From Prolixibacteraceae bacterium (GTDB taxonomy: Bacteria; Bacteroidota; Bacteroidia; Bacteroidales; Prolixibacteraceae), in NCBI GenBank assembly GCA_016930735.1, contig JAFGGF010000153.1, positions 1 to 6,753 on the forward strand: a DNA stretch of 6,753 nucleotides, read 5' to 3'. How positions within the stretch are numbered: the stretch's first letter is position 1; every line of letters starts with the position of its first letter. The notes under the pieces are model-generated. The model did no database searches and had not been told where the DNA came from. It saw only the letters and a list, made by a program, of their open reading frames with translations. Both the position numbers and the translations under genes were made by a program. Shown in pieces: positions 1-6,112 of the stretch.

Positions 1-693
1 AAAAGTTTTATTCAGTAAGTCATAATCGGTTTTATAAAAGGATTGTTCTGAAAGGAATTTGATCCTTTTTAAACCTGAAATATAGAGGTAAACAACAAAA
101 GCCAACCAGAAAATCAGCAACCATTCAATTCCTGTCATCAGAATAAAATCGTAAACTCCGTGAAGGAAAATCGGGATCAGAATAGCCTTTTGTAAATGTT
201 GCCGTGTTTCTTTTACGTAAAACTTTGCCAGTCCGGTATAGAATCCCATGGTGATACCAAAAATGGCATGTGCAGGGACAGCCGTTATTGCACGAACCAT
301 GCCGGTTGACAATCCGCCTTCGGCAACATACAGTACATTTTCGACTGCAGCAAAACCAAGTGAGATAAAAGTTGCATAAACAATACCGTCGAACTTTTCG
401 TTGAAATATTTACTTTTCCAGAATGTCAGCAGCAGAGCCAGAAACTTAAACGTCTCTTCCGAAAAAGCTGCTACAACAAATGCCCGGTAAGCTGCGCCGG
501 TTATTCCCGGAAAAGAAGGCTGAAACAATGAAAGGAAATGTTCAAGAAATAATATGGGGATAACGATTATGCCCCCGGCAATTAAAGCTTTTATAAGCAA
601 CCAGATTGGTTCCCGGTTGTACTTATCGCGATAATAAATATAAGCTCCGATAATTACTACGGGAGCCAAAGCAATTATCAACAATGCCTCCAT
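1..693 (-). CDS. prsW: PrsW-family intramembrane metalloprotease (partial, C-terminal end beyond window)
   Basis: Reading leftward from the ATG at 693-691, the frame stays open for 231 codons to base 1, so the stop lies outside the window. The protein is a multi-spanning membrane protein with hydrophobic segments near residues 3-20, 32-50, 67-90, 104-122, 135-155, 170-186 and 190-207. It carries the hallmark PrsW set: SEET with the Glu pair E79/E80, FDGIVY (101-106), GFAAVEN (113-119), PAHAIFG with H142, and HGVYD with H178. In Bacillus subtilis PrsW these conserved Glu and His residues are needed for site-1 cleavage of the anti-sigma factor RsiW; the substrate here is unknown, and no sigma/anti-sigma pair is in the window. 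The visible part already matches the usual family length (about 220 residues), so little beyond a cytoplasmic tail should be missing. It starts 6 bases after the stop of the upstream lactonase gene, so it is probably translated from the same mRNA. The family call is firm; the function is inferred. Confidence 0.9.
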   Translation of the reverse strand, partial: MEALLIIALAPVVIIGAYIYYRDKYNREPIWLLIKALIAGGIIVIPILFLEHFLSLFQPSFPGITGAAYRAFVVAAFSEETFKFLALLLTFWKSKYFNEKFDGIVYATFISLGFAAVENVLYVAEGGLSTGMVRAITAVPAHAIFGITMGFYTGLAKFYVKETRQHLQKAILIPIFLHGVYDFILMTGIEWLLIFWLAFVVYLYISGLKRIKFLSEQSFYKTDYDLLNKTF

Positions 694-699
694 AGTCGG

Positions 700-1641
700 T
701 TACATTATATCATTGAAAAAACAGGCCTTTACGCCTTCAACTCCCGGGCGAATTTTAAAAACTCCCCCGGCATGAGGAAATTCTTTCAGTTCATCTTCAC
801 TCATATCCTGCCTGGCTGTTGTAATAAACAAAGTTTTCAGATCGGGTCCACCAAAAGCACAGGAAGTAACATTTTTTGCCGGAACATCAATTTTACGAAC
901 CAATTCTCCGGTTTCCGGATTCCAGCAACCAACAGCATAACCGCCCCAAAGTGCAATCCACAGGTTTCCGTCCTTGTCAATTGTCATTCCATCCGGCGAA
1001 CCTGATTCTGTTGGTATTTCGATAACAACTTTCCCATTGCTGATGGTACCGGTTGAATTGTTGTAATCGTATTGTTTTACCTGCTGTGTAGGAGTATCTA
1101 TATAATACATCCTTGTTGTATCAGCGGACCATGTAATTCCATTTGAAATCGAAACAGGATAGATCATTTTTGTAACAGTCGAATCGTTTTCAATCCGATA
1201 CAGTGCTCCTTTCTCTGAATCTCCATTCAGATTCATTGTACCTGCCCAAAGCCTTCCTTTCGGGTCACATTTGCCATCGTTAAAGCGGTTATCCGGTTTA
1301 TCATCTTCCGGATCGACTAAAAAGGTCTTGGTACCGGTTGAAACATCGAGGTAATAAATTCCGTTTTGCAGGGCAACGATTGCCCTTCCGGATTCTGTCG
1401 GCACAACAGTCCCGATCATTTGCCCGGTAAGCAATTCCTTATTAATCCCGGTTTGCGGATTGTAAATATGAAGCAATTTCCCGGCAATATTAACCCAATA
1501 GAGCTCATTTGTTCTGTAATTCCAGATTGCACCCTCTCCGAGGTCTGATTTGGTATCAATCACCAGTTCAACCTTTGGGCCACTCTCTGTGCAACTCATT
1601 ACAAAAAGCAGGATACAAACCAGGTAAACAGTATTTTTCAT
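700..1641 (-). CDS. SMP-30/gluconolactonase/LRE-family lipoprotein
   Basis: A 313-residue six-bladed beta-propeller of the SMP-30/regucalcin family, whose members are metal-dependent sugar lactonases. The residues expected for the active site are present: metal ligands E36 (LGEGAIW), N167 (SNGITWS) and D217 (SPDGMTID), and substrate-side R119 and N121 in RFNDGK. The AGTM segment (133-136), the TSCAFGG segment and the AGGVFKI segment near the C-terminus also match animal regucalcin, as I recall its sequence. The N-terminus is a short lipoprotein signal: Lys2, a hydrophobic stretch at 5-15, then FVMSC with the lipid-modified Cys17. It should therefore be exported and tethered to a membrane facing the periplasm or outside, unlike cytosolic regucalcin. 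No SD-like site precedes the ATG. It follows the phosphorylase gene by 65 bases and precedes prsW by 6. The actual lactone substrate (gluconolactone or other aldonolactone) cannot be read from the sequence. Confidence 0.9.
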   Translation of the reverse strand: MKNTVYLVCILLFVMSCTESGPKVELVIDTKSDLGEGAIWNYRTNELYWVNIAGKLLHIYNPQTGINKELLTGQMIGTVVPTESGRAIVALQNGIYYLDVSTGTKTFLVDPEDDKPDNRFNDGKCDPKGRLWAGTMNLNGDSEKGALYRIENDSTVTKMIYPVSISNGITWSADTTRMYYIDTPTQQVKQYDYNNSTGTISNGKVVIEIPTESGSPDGMTIDKDGNLWIALWGGYAVGCWNPETGELVRKIDVPAKNVTSCAFGGPDLKTLFITTARQDMSEDELKEFPHAGGVFKIRPGVEGVKACFFNDIM

Positions 1642-1706
1642 CTGTTTAAAATTGTTTATTTTTTATTGTAATCCCGATTATTTGAGTTTCGTTTCATCAA
1701 CACAAC

Positions 1707-2519
1707 TTATAAACTATTGATAAGTTCTTTTAAAACAAGTGTCATTTTAGGTTCAGCCTTTCTTGCAACTTTTTGTACCTCTTCGTGCGATACTTCAACA
1801 ATCTGCCCCGGAACACCACTGTCTGTGATGATTGAAATCCCAAAAACTTTCATTCCCATGTGTGCGGCGACAATTACTTCCGGCACCGTTGACATTCCTA
1901 CTACATCGCCTCCAAATATCCTGAACATTTTATATTCTGCCGGAGTTTCAAAAGTTGGTCCCTGAACTCCAACATACACTCCCTCTTTCAGGTCGAAGTC
2001 GTGTTCAAAAGCAATCAATCGGGCTTTATTTCGCAGCCGGTCGTTATATACACGGCTCATATCGGGGAAACGCGGTCCGAGTTCATCCAGGTTTTTCCCA
2101 TGTAAAGGATGTTCCGGGAACATATTGATATGATCGTTGATTACCATAATATCGCCAACATGATATGAAGGATTTAATCCTCCGCTGGCATTCGATACAA
2201 ACAAATGTGTAATTCCAAGTAACTTCATTACTCTTACAGGAAAAGTTACTTCCTGCATGGAGTATCCTTCGTAATAGTGAAACCTCCCTTGCATGGCAAC
2301 AACTTCTTTATTACCCAGCTTCCCGAAAATCAATCTCCCTTCGTGACCCTGCACTGTTGAAACCGGAAAATTGGGAATTTCAGCATAGGGGATGGAACTT
2401 TCAATCTCAATTTCATTTACCAAACCTCCAAGCCCGGTTCCCAGTATAATCCCGATTTCAGGTTTTAGACTGGTTTTTTCTTTTATGTAAGCTGAAGTTG
2501 CTTTTATTTTCTCCAACAT
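1707..2519 (-). CDS. punA: Purine nucleoside phosphorylase (trimeric, PNP/MTAP family)
   Basis: A 270-residue cytosolic enzyme that splits purine nucleosides with phosphate to the free base and (deoxy)ribose-1-phosphate (purine salvage). The family signature runs the whole length: GTGLGG with phosphate-binding T28, GHEGR with H59, MQGRFHYYEGY with R79 and H81, SNASGGLN with N110, HINM, GPTFETPAEY with E191 (the purine-binding Glu201 of human PNP), GMSTVPEV with M209/S210, and SHEEV with H245. At the position of human Asn243 there is Asp233 (IITD), a residue shared with the MTAP branch, so acceptance of 6-aminopurines is possible. The only plausible start is the ATG at 2519-2517: no other ATG, GTG or usable TTG precedes the GTGLGG loop except the TTG at codon 2. 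This places the first 62 bases inside the 3' end of lpxK in another frame. The symbol punA is given by family; the inosine/guanosine versus adenosine preference is unproven. Confidence 0.93.
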   Translation of the reverse strand: MLEKIKATSAYIKEKTSLKPEIGIILGTGLGGLVNEIEIESSIPYAEIPNFPVSTVQGHEGRLIFGKLGNKEVVAMQGRFHYYEGYSMQEVTFPVRVMKLLGITHLFVSNASGGLNPSYHVGDIMVINDHINMFPEHPLHGKNLDELGPRFPDMSRVYNDRLRNKARLIAFEHDFDLKEGVYVGVQGPTFETPAEYKMFRIFGGDVVGMSTVPEVIVAAHMGMKVFGISIITDSGVPGQIVEVSHEEVQKVARKAEPKMTLVLKELINSL

Positions 2520-3564
2520 AATTTATCATCTTTTGATTAAACAATTCCCCTTCTTTTTCAAGGAATTTTACTTTTATCGGCAAACTGTATAATGAATGCC
2601 TGAACTCCTGAACCAGGTTCTTAATATCCCGGAACCGCATGGCGTCCTTTTCAGTTGTGACAATTAATTTCTTTTCTGATTTCAGGTTGTTAAACCTGTT
2701 CATTATAGTTACTATGTCTTTTTCAGAATAACGGTAATGATCGCTGAATTTTAATTCATCAACCTCGTTTGAGAATTTCTGAAGGTGTTTTTTTATTCCA
2801 GCAGAAGAAGCAATCCCTGTAACCAGAAGAACGTCGTAATCCTTTTTTTCATATATATCAGGATCAGCTTCATTGTATGAGAAAACAGGCTTTATTTTTC
2901 CATACAAAATTGATGTAAAATACATACTCTGATAGGGTTTCAGAAAAACATTTTTTTGCATGATACGCCTTGAAATCGGGGTAATTTCTTCGGGGCATTT
3001 GGTTACAATAATAATGTTGGCCCTTCGCATCTGAACTGATCCTTCACGTAACCGGCCTGCGGGTAATAATGTGTCTTTTTTAATGGGCCGGTTATAATCC
3101 ACAAGTAAAATATTGATTCCGGGAGTAATCCTCCTGTGTTGAAATGCATCATCCAGAATAACAATATCGGCAGAACTTTCAGGGTCGCCATTTAAAAGCA
3201 GGTCAACTCCTTTTACCCTGTTTTCACAAACCGCAACCGTAACTTCCGGAAATTTGTTTTTTATCTGAAGAGGCTCATCTCCAACTTCATAAGTTGTTGA
3301 ATCAACATTTACTAACCTGAAACCCCTTGTTTTCCTTTTATATCCACGACTGAGGGTAGCCACTTTAAATTTATCTTTCAAAATGGATACAAGATATTCA
3401 GTGTGCGGAGTTTTGCCTGTCCCTCCCACAGTAATATTTCCCACCGAAATCACAGGTTGTTCAAATTCAACTGAACGAAGAATTTTAAGGTCATACAACC
3501 TGTTTCGGAAATAAATAATGATTCCGTAGATGGCTGAAAAAGGATAGAGGACCAGCTTTAACAT
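2458..3564 (-). CDS. lpxK: Tetraacyldisaccharide 4'-kinase LpxK
   Basis: LpxK phosphorylates the 4' position of the lipid A disaccharide at the inner membrane, the last step before Kdo addition, so the host makes LPS. At 368 residues it is somewhat longer than E. coli LpxK (328). An N-terminal hydrophobic segment (about 3-19) is the membrane anchor. The P-loop is GNITVGGTGKTP (42-53). The acidic pair D138/D139 lies in ILDDAFQHR, where most proteobacterial enzymes have DDGFQH; the Ala form is, to my knowledge, usual in Bacteroidetes. The SRGYKRKT segment (72-79), LPAGRLRE (167-174), VTGIASS (248-254), DHYRYS with H276 and TTEKDAMR (303-310) also fit. The last 15 or so residues are basic, lie beyond the conserved fold and overlap the phosphorylase start by 62 bases. 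The gene lies 47 bases after folK. The upstream AAAAAGAA may serve as a weak ribosome site. Confidence 0.95.
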   Translation of the reverse strand: MLKLVLYPFSAIYGIIIYFRNRLYDLKILRSVEFEQPVISVGNITVGGTGKTPHTEYLVSILKDKFKVATLSRGYKRKTRGFRLVNVDSTTYEVGDEPLQIKNKFPEVTVAVCENRVKGVDLLLNGDPESSADIVILDDAFQHRRITPGINILLVDYNRPIKKDTLLPAGRLREGSVQMRRANIIIVTKCPEEITPISRRIMQKNVFLKPYQSMYFTSILYGKIKPVFSYNEADPDIYEKKDYDVLLVTGIASSAGIKKHLQKFSNEVDELKFSDHYRYSEKDIVTIMNRFNNLKSEKKLIVTTEKDAMRFRDIKNLVQEFRHSLYSLPIKVKFLEKEGELFNQKMINYVGENKSNFSLHKRKNQSKT

Positions 3565-3611
3565 CAGTTCTTTTTAGATTGAAGGGCTAATATATAAAAT
3601 AAAAGCCAATC

Positions 3612-4100
3612 CTATAATTCTACTTTCCTAATTATCGATTCATCCTTACAGTTTTCGAGTAATTGCAAATTGGTTTGCCTTAACAATGGATGTTTAAAAT
3701 CAGGGGCTATTTCTACCAGCGGAACTAGGACAAATTTACGTTGCTGTAACAATGGATGAGGGATAATCAGATCAGTTGTTTCCAGAAAATCATCATCGAA
3801 ATATAAAATATCAATATCCATTTCCCGCGATACATACTTTTCAGAATTTCTTTCCCTTCTGAAATAATCTTCTGTCCTGTGAATACTTTCAAGCAATTCC
3901 TGAGGCATTTTTTCAGTTAGAATTACTACAACCTGGTTCCAGAATTTTTCTTCGGCATAAAATCCCCAGGGAGGCGTTTCATAAACCGATGATTTTTTTA
4001 CAACCTCACCCATCTCCTCTCCAATTAATTCAACCACCTTTTTAAAGTTTACCTGCTTATCACCAATATTTCCACCCAAACTTAAATAAACCTTATGCAT
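3612..4100 (-). CDS. folK: 2-amino-4-hydroxy-6-hydroxymethyldihydropteridine pyrophosphokinase (HPPK)
   Basis: A 162-residue single-domain HPPK, which transfers pyrophosphate from ATP to 6-hydroxymethyl-7,8-dihydropterin, the step before dihydropteroate synthase in folate synthesis. It aligns almost without gaps with the E. coli enzyme (159 residues): SLGGNIGD (7-14), ETPPWG (41-46), FWNQVV (53-58), R82 and R84 in RRER, R92, the magnesium-binding pair D95 and D97 in REMDIDIL, H115 in IPHPLL, and R121. E. coli Trp89 in ERWGPR appears here as Tyr89 (EKYVSR), a conservative change in the catalytic loop. The gene stands alone without folB or folP next to it, as is common outside Proteobacteria. 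It is the first gene of the leftward run and is divergent from sppA across 85 bases, so a promoter for the run should lie there. The ATG at 4100-4098 places VYLSLGGN at the expected distance from the N-terminus. Confidence 0.96.
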   Translation of the reverse strand: MHKVYLSLGGNIGDKQVNFKKVVELIGEEMGEVVKKSSVYETPPWGFYAEEKFWNQVVVILTEKMPQELLESIHRTEDYFRRERNSEKYVSREMDIDILYFDDDFLETTDLIIPHPLLQQRKFVLVPLVEIAPDFKHPLLRQTNLQLLENCKDESIIRKVEL

Positions 4101-4185
4101 AGGTTGTATATTTGTAATTCTTTACTATTGTTGGTACAAATTCTAATAGGAATTAAAAGTAGTTAAAATATAATTTACGACAGAT
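4101..4185. promoter_or_regulatory. Divergent intergenic region between folK and sppA
   Basis: These 85 AT-rich bases must carry the start signals of sppA and, unless the run is read from elsewhere, of the five-gene leftward unit. On the plus strand TATATTTG (4107-4114) matches the Bacteroidetes -7 element TAnnTTTG exactly and would place an sppA transcript start near 4120. On the minus strand TATATTTT (4173-4166) matches in seven of eight positions and would serve folK. No convincing TTTG or TTG -33 box sits about 19 bases upstream of either, so both promoters are tentative. No SD-like purine run precedes either ATG. I saw no clear operator palindrome here. Confidence 0.5.
4107..4114 (+). 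promoter_or_regulatory. Candidate Bacteroidetes -7 promoter element for sppA
   Basis: TATATTTG is an exact match to TAnnTTTG, the -7 element used by the Bacteroidetes primary sigma factor. It lies 71 bases before the sppA ATG. The matching -33 box would fall inside the 5' end of folK, and none is evident there, so the call rests on one short match in AT-rich DNA. Confidence 0.3.
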
Positions 4186-5964
4186 ATGAAAGGATTTTTT
4201 AAATATGTTTTGGCAACCATTGTCGGAATATTTATTGTTTCAGTTTTAGGATTTTTCCTGTTTTTTATGATTATCGGGGCATTGGTTTCATCTACTGAAA
4301 AGACTGTAATCGTGCAAAATAATTCAATGCTGGTTTTAAATCTTGAAAAAGAAATTGTTGACCGTGCACCAAACGATCCCTTTGAGGATTTAAACATCCC
4401 GGGATTACAGGCTGCCCAACGAATCGGGCTGGATGAAATTCTGAAATCAATTGATAAAGCAGCAACCGACGACCGGATAAAAACCATTTACCTGAATGCC
4501 AGGTTTATAAACGGAGGGATGGCTTCGATAGAAGAAATCAGGAATGCCCTTTTGAAGTTTAAGGAAAAATCGGGCAAACCCATTTATGCTTACTCGGAAA
4601 TGTATGACCAGAAAGCATATTACCTGGCTACTGTTGCCGACAAGTTAGTAATTCATCCCCTTGGAACCGTCGATTTCCGGGGGCTAAGCAGCCAAACGAT
4701 CTTTTTTAAAAATGCACTGGATAAACTGGGTGTTGAAATGCAGATTCTCCGTGGTCCGAATAATAAATTCAAAGGTGCTGTTGAACCATTTATGCTTGAT
4801 AAAATGAGCCCTGAAAACAAGGAACAAACAATGACCTATCTGACCAGTTTATGGAATAAAATGCTGGAAGGAATTGAAAGTGAACGGGGAATCCCTGTGG
4901 ATAAACTGAACCAATATGCCGATGAAGTACTGACTTTTAAAACCGGGCAAATACTGGTTGACTACGGCTTGGTTGATGAAATAAAATACAAGGATGAAGT
5001 ATTGGAAGACCTGCGTCAGATTACAGGCGTTGCTCCGAATAAAGGAATCCCGATTATAGGAGCTGAAGATTATGCCTTACAACCTGGACGATCGGGAAAA
5101 GGTAGTTTCTCAAGAAATAAGATTGCTGTGATTTATGCAAGTGGTGATATTGGTATTGCTGTTGGAAGCGAAGGTATTGACGCAGAAAAACTTTCACGCG
5201 AAATAAGGAAAGTCAGGCAAGATTCGTCCTACAAAGCAATTGTCTTACGGATTGATTCTCCGGGAGGTTCTGCTTTTGAATCGGATGTGATTTTAAGGGA
5301 AGTTAAACTGGCTGCAGAAGAAAAAGTTGTAGTAGCTTCCTTTGGAGATGTTGCTGCTTCGGGAGGTTATTATATAGCCTGTGCTGCCGATAAAATTGTG
5401 GCAAGCCCGAATACGATTACCGGGTCGATTGGTATTTTTGGAATGATCCCGAATGCCGGTGAACTTCTGAATGATAAACTTGGAATTACTTTCGATGAAG
5501 TTAAAACCAATGAACACTCAAACCTTGTCCCTCTTACCAGGTCGATGACCGAATTTGAAAGAAACCTCCTTCAACAATATATTGTTGAAGGTTACGAAAC
5601 TTTTATAAACCATGTTTCCGATGGCAGGGGAATGGAAGCTGCAACTGTTGATGCAATTGGCCAGGGCCGTGTATGGACAGGAGAAAATGCCCTTGAAATT
5701 GGATTGGTTGACATGCTTGGTGGACTTAACGACGCAATCGGCCTGGCTGCTGAAATTGCCGGAATAGATGATTACAGAACTGTTTCGTTGCCTTACCTGC
5801 CCGACCCGTTTGAAGAACTGTTCAGCACAGGTACCAATAATATCAGGAACTGGTGGTTGAAAAAAGAACTCGGTGCCAATTATATATTCTATGAACAGTA
5901 TAAAAAGGTTTCGCAAATGAACGGTGTAATGGCACGAATGCCATACGATATTGAAATTCATTAA
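4186..5964 (+). CDS. sppA: Signal peptide peptidase SppA, 67K type
   Basis: A 592-residue membrane-anchored serine protease (peptidase family S49) that degrades leftover signal peptides in the cytoplasmic membrane. One hydrophobic segment at about residues 9-34 anchors it, with the bulk on the periplasmic side. It has two tandem SppA domains. The N-terminal domain (about 47-285) holds the catalytic lysine K196 in KFKGAVEPF, equivalent to E. coli Lys209. The C-terminal domain (about 311-530) holds RIDSPGGS (355-362) and the nucleophile S392 in DVAASGGYY, equivalent to E. coli Ser409, followed by TGSIGIFG (412-419) and GRVWTGENALEIGLVD (494-509). Length compares with 618 residues in E. coli, so it is complete. 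It runs opposite to folK upstream and converges with the iron-sulfur protein gene downstream, so it is probably transcribed alone. Codons 461-469 contain a perfect 24-base palindrome (5568-5591). Confidence 0.97.
   Translation: MKGFFKYVLATIVGIFIVSVLGFFLFFMIIGALVSSTEKTVIVQNNSMLVLNLEKEIVDRAPNDPFEDLNIPGLQAAQRIGLDEILKSIDKAATDDRIKTIYLNARFINGGMASIEEIRNALLKFKEKSGKPIYAYSEMYDQKAYYLATVADKLVIHPLGTVDFRGLSSQTIFFKNALDKLGVEMQILRGPNNKFKGAVEPFMLDKMSPENKEQTMTYLTSLWNKMLEGIESERGIPVDKLNQYADEVLTFKTGQILVDYGLVDEIKYKDEVLEDLRQITGVAPNKGIPIIGAEDYALQPGRSGKGSFSRNKIAVIYASGDIGIAVGSEGIDAEKLSREIRKVRQDSSYKAIVLRIDSPGGSAFESDVILREVKLAAEEKVVVASFGDVAASGGYYIACAADKIVASPNTITGSIGIFGMIPNAGELLNDKLGITFDEVKTNEHSNLVPLTRSMTEFERNLLQQYIVEGYETFINHVSDGRGMEAATVDAIGQGRVWTGENALEIGLVDMLGGLNDAIGLAAEIAGIDDYRTVSLPYLPDPFEELFSTGTNNIRNWWLKKELGANYIFYEQYKKVSQMNGVMARMPYDIEIH
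5568..5591. repeat. Perfect 24-base palindrome inside sppA
   Basis: The left arm CCTTCAACAATA is followed directly by its exact reverse complement, giving 12 matched pairs with no spacer; pairing stops at 5567/5592. In RNA it could fold as a 10-pair stem with a four-base loop. It encodes part of LLQQYIVEG, in a region that is conserved in SppA, so protein constraint may explain part of it. No U-run follows, so it does not look like a terminator. Confidence 0.9.
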
Positions 5965-5965
5965 T

Positions 5966-5997
5966 AGATAATTGGATATTGAGATAATTGGATATTG
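5966..5997. repeat. Perfect 16-base tandem duplication after sppA
   Basis: AGATAATTGGATATTG occurs twice head to tail (5966-5981 and 5982-5997), starting one base after the sppA stop codon. A weaker echo follows: ATATTGGAAACAA (5992-6004) recurs as ATATTGAAAACAA (6021-6033), 12 of 13 bases alike. It is non-coding on the sppA strand. It could be a slippage duplication or a piece of a dispersed intergenic repeat; the window alone cannot tell which. Confidence 0.85.
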
Positions 5998-6022
5998 GAA
6001 ACAAGGCTTTAATAAATTTTAT

Positions 6023-6070
6023 ATTGAAAACAATAAAGGGGTTGGTTAATAAAGCCAGCCCCTTTTCAAT
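6023..6070. terminator. Bidirectional intrinsic terminator between convergent genes
   Basis: GGGGTTGGTT (6038-6047) pairs with AGCCAGCCCC (6053-6062) around the loop AATAA, using two G-U pairs in the plus-strand RNA. AAA (6035-6037) with TTT (6063-6065) extends the stem. Alternatively, ATTGAAAA (6023-6030) can pair with TTTTCAAT (6063-6070) as an outer stem that leaves CAATAAA bulged. On the plus strand the stem is followed by TTTT only; on the minus strand it is followed by TTTATTGTTTTC, so both directions have a U-rich tail. The position between the ends of sppA and the iron-sulfur protein gene fits. GGCTTTA (6005-6011) could compete for TAAAGCC (6050-6056), but no downstream gene on that strand would be controlled by it. 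Confidence 0.75.
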
Positions 6071-6112
6071 ACAAAAACGGAATCCGTAAGGATCCATTTT
6101 AACCCAACTTCG

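Noticed and set aside
772..1005. Plus-strand open frame of 77 codons opposite the lactonase gene
   Set aside because: It overlaps conserved SMP-30 propeller sequence, and its translation shows no domain or signal.
1214..1233. Inverted repeat TGAATCT / AGATTCA with a six-base loop inside the lactonase gene
   Set aside because: A seven-pair AT-rich stem of this kind is expected by chance in several kilobases and has no terminator or operator context.
1642..1706. Separate promoter for the lactonase and prsW
   Set aside because: No TAnnTTTG or plausible -33 box is visible on the minus strand in these 65 bases, so read-through from the phosphorylase gene is the simpler view.
4143..4487. Minus-strand open frame of 114 codons over the sppA start
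   Set aside because: It is antisense to the SppA membrane anchor and N-terminal domain, and it would occupy the region that should carry the divergent promoters.
5518..5961. Minus-strand open frame of 147 codons opposite sppA
   Set aside because: It lies wholly antisense to strongly conserved SppA sequence, has no recognisable domain, and is best explained as a shadow of the real frame.
5966..5997. CRISPR array
   Set aside because: Only two 16-base copies, directly abutting with no spacer between them, and no cas gene nearby.
6077..6087. Short palindrome ACGGA-A-TCCGT before the iron-sulfur gene end
   Set aside because: Five pairs around a single base cannot fold as a hairpin, and it is too short to argue for a binding site.
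5843..6097. Minus-strand open frame of 84 codons running across the sppA end and the terminator
   Set aside because: It would read through the hairpin and the tandem repeat, its residues look like noise, and it has no sign of a start region.
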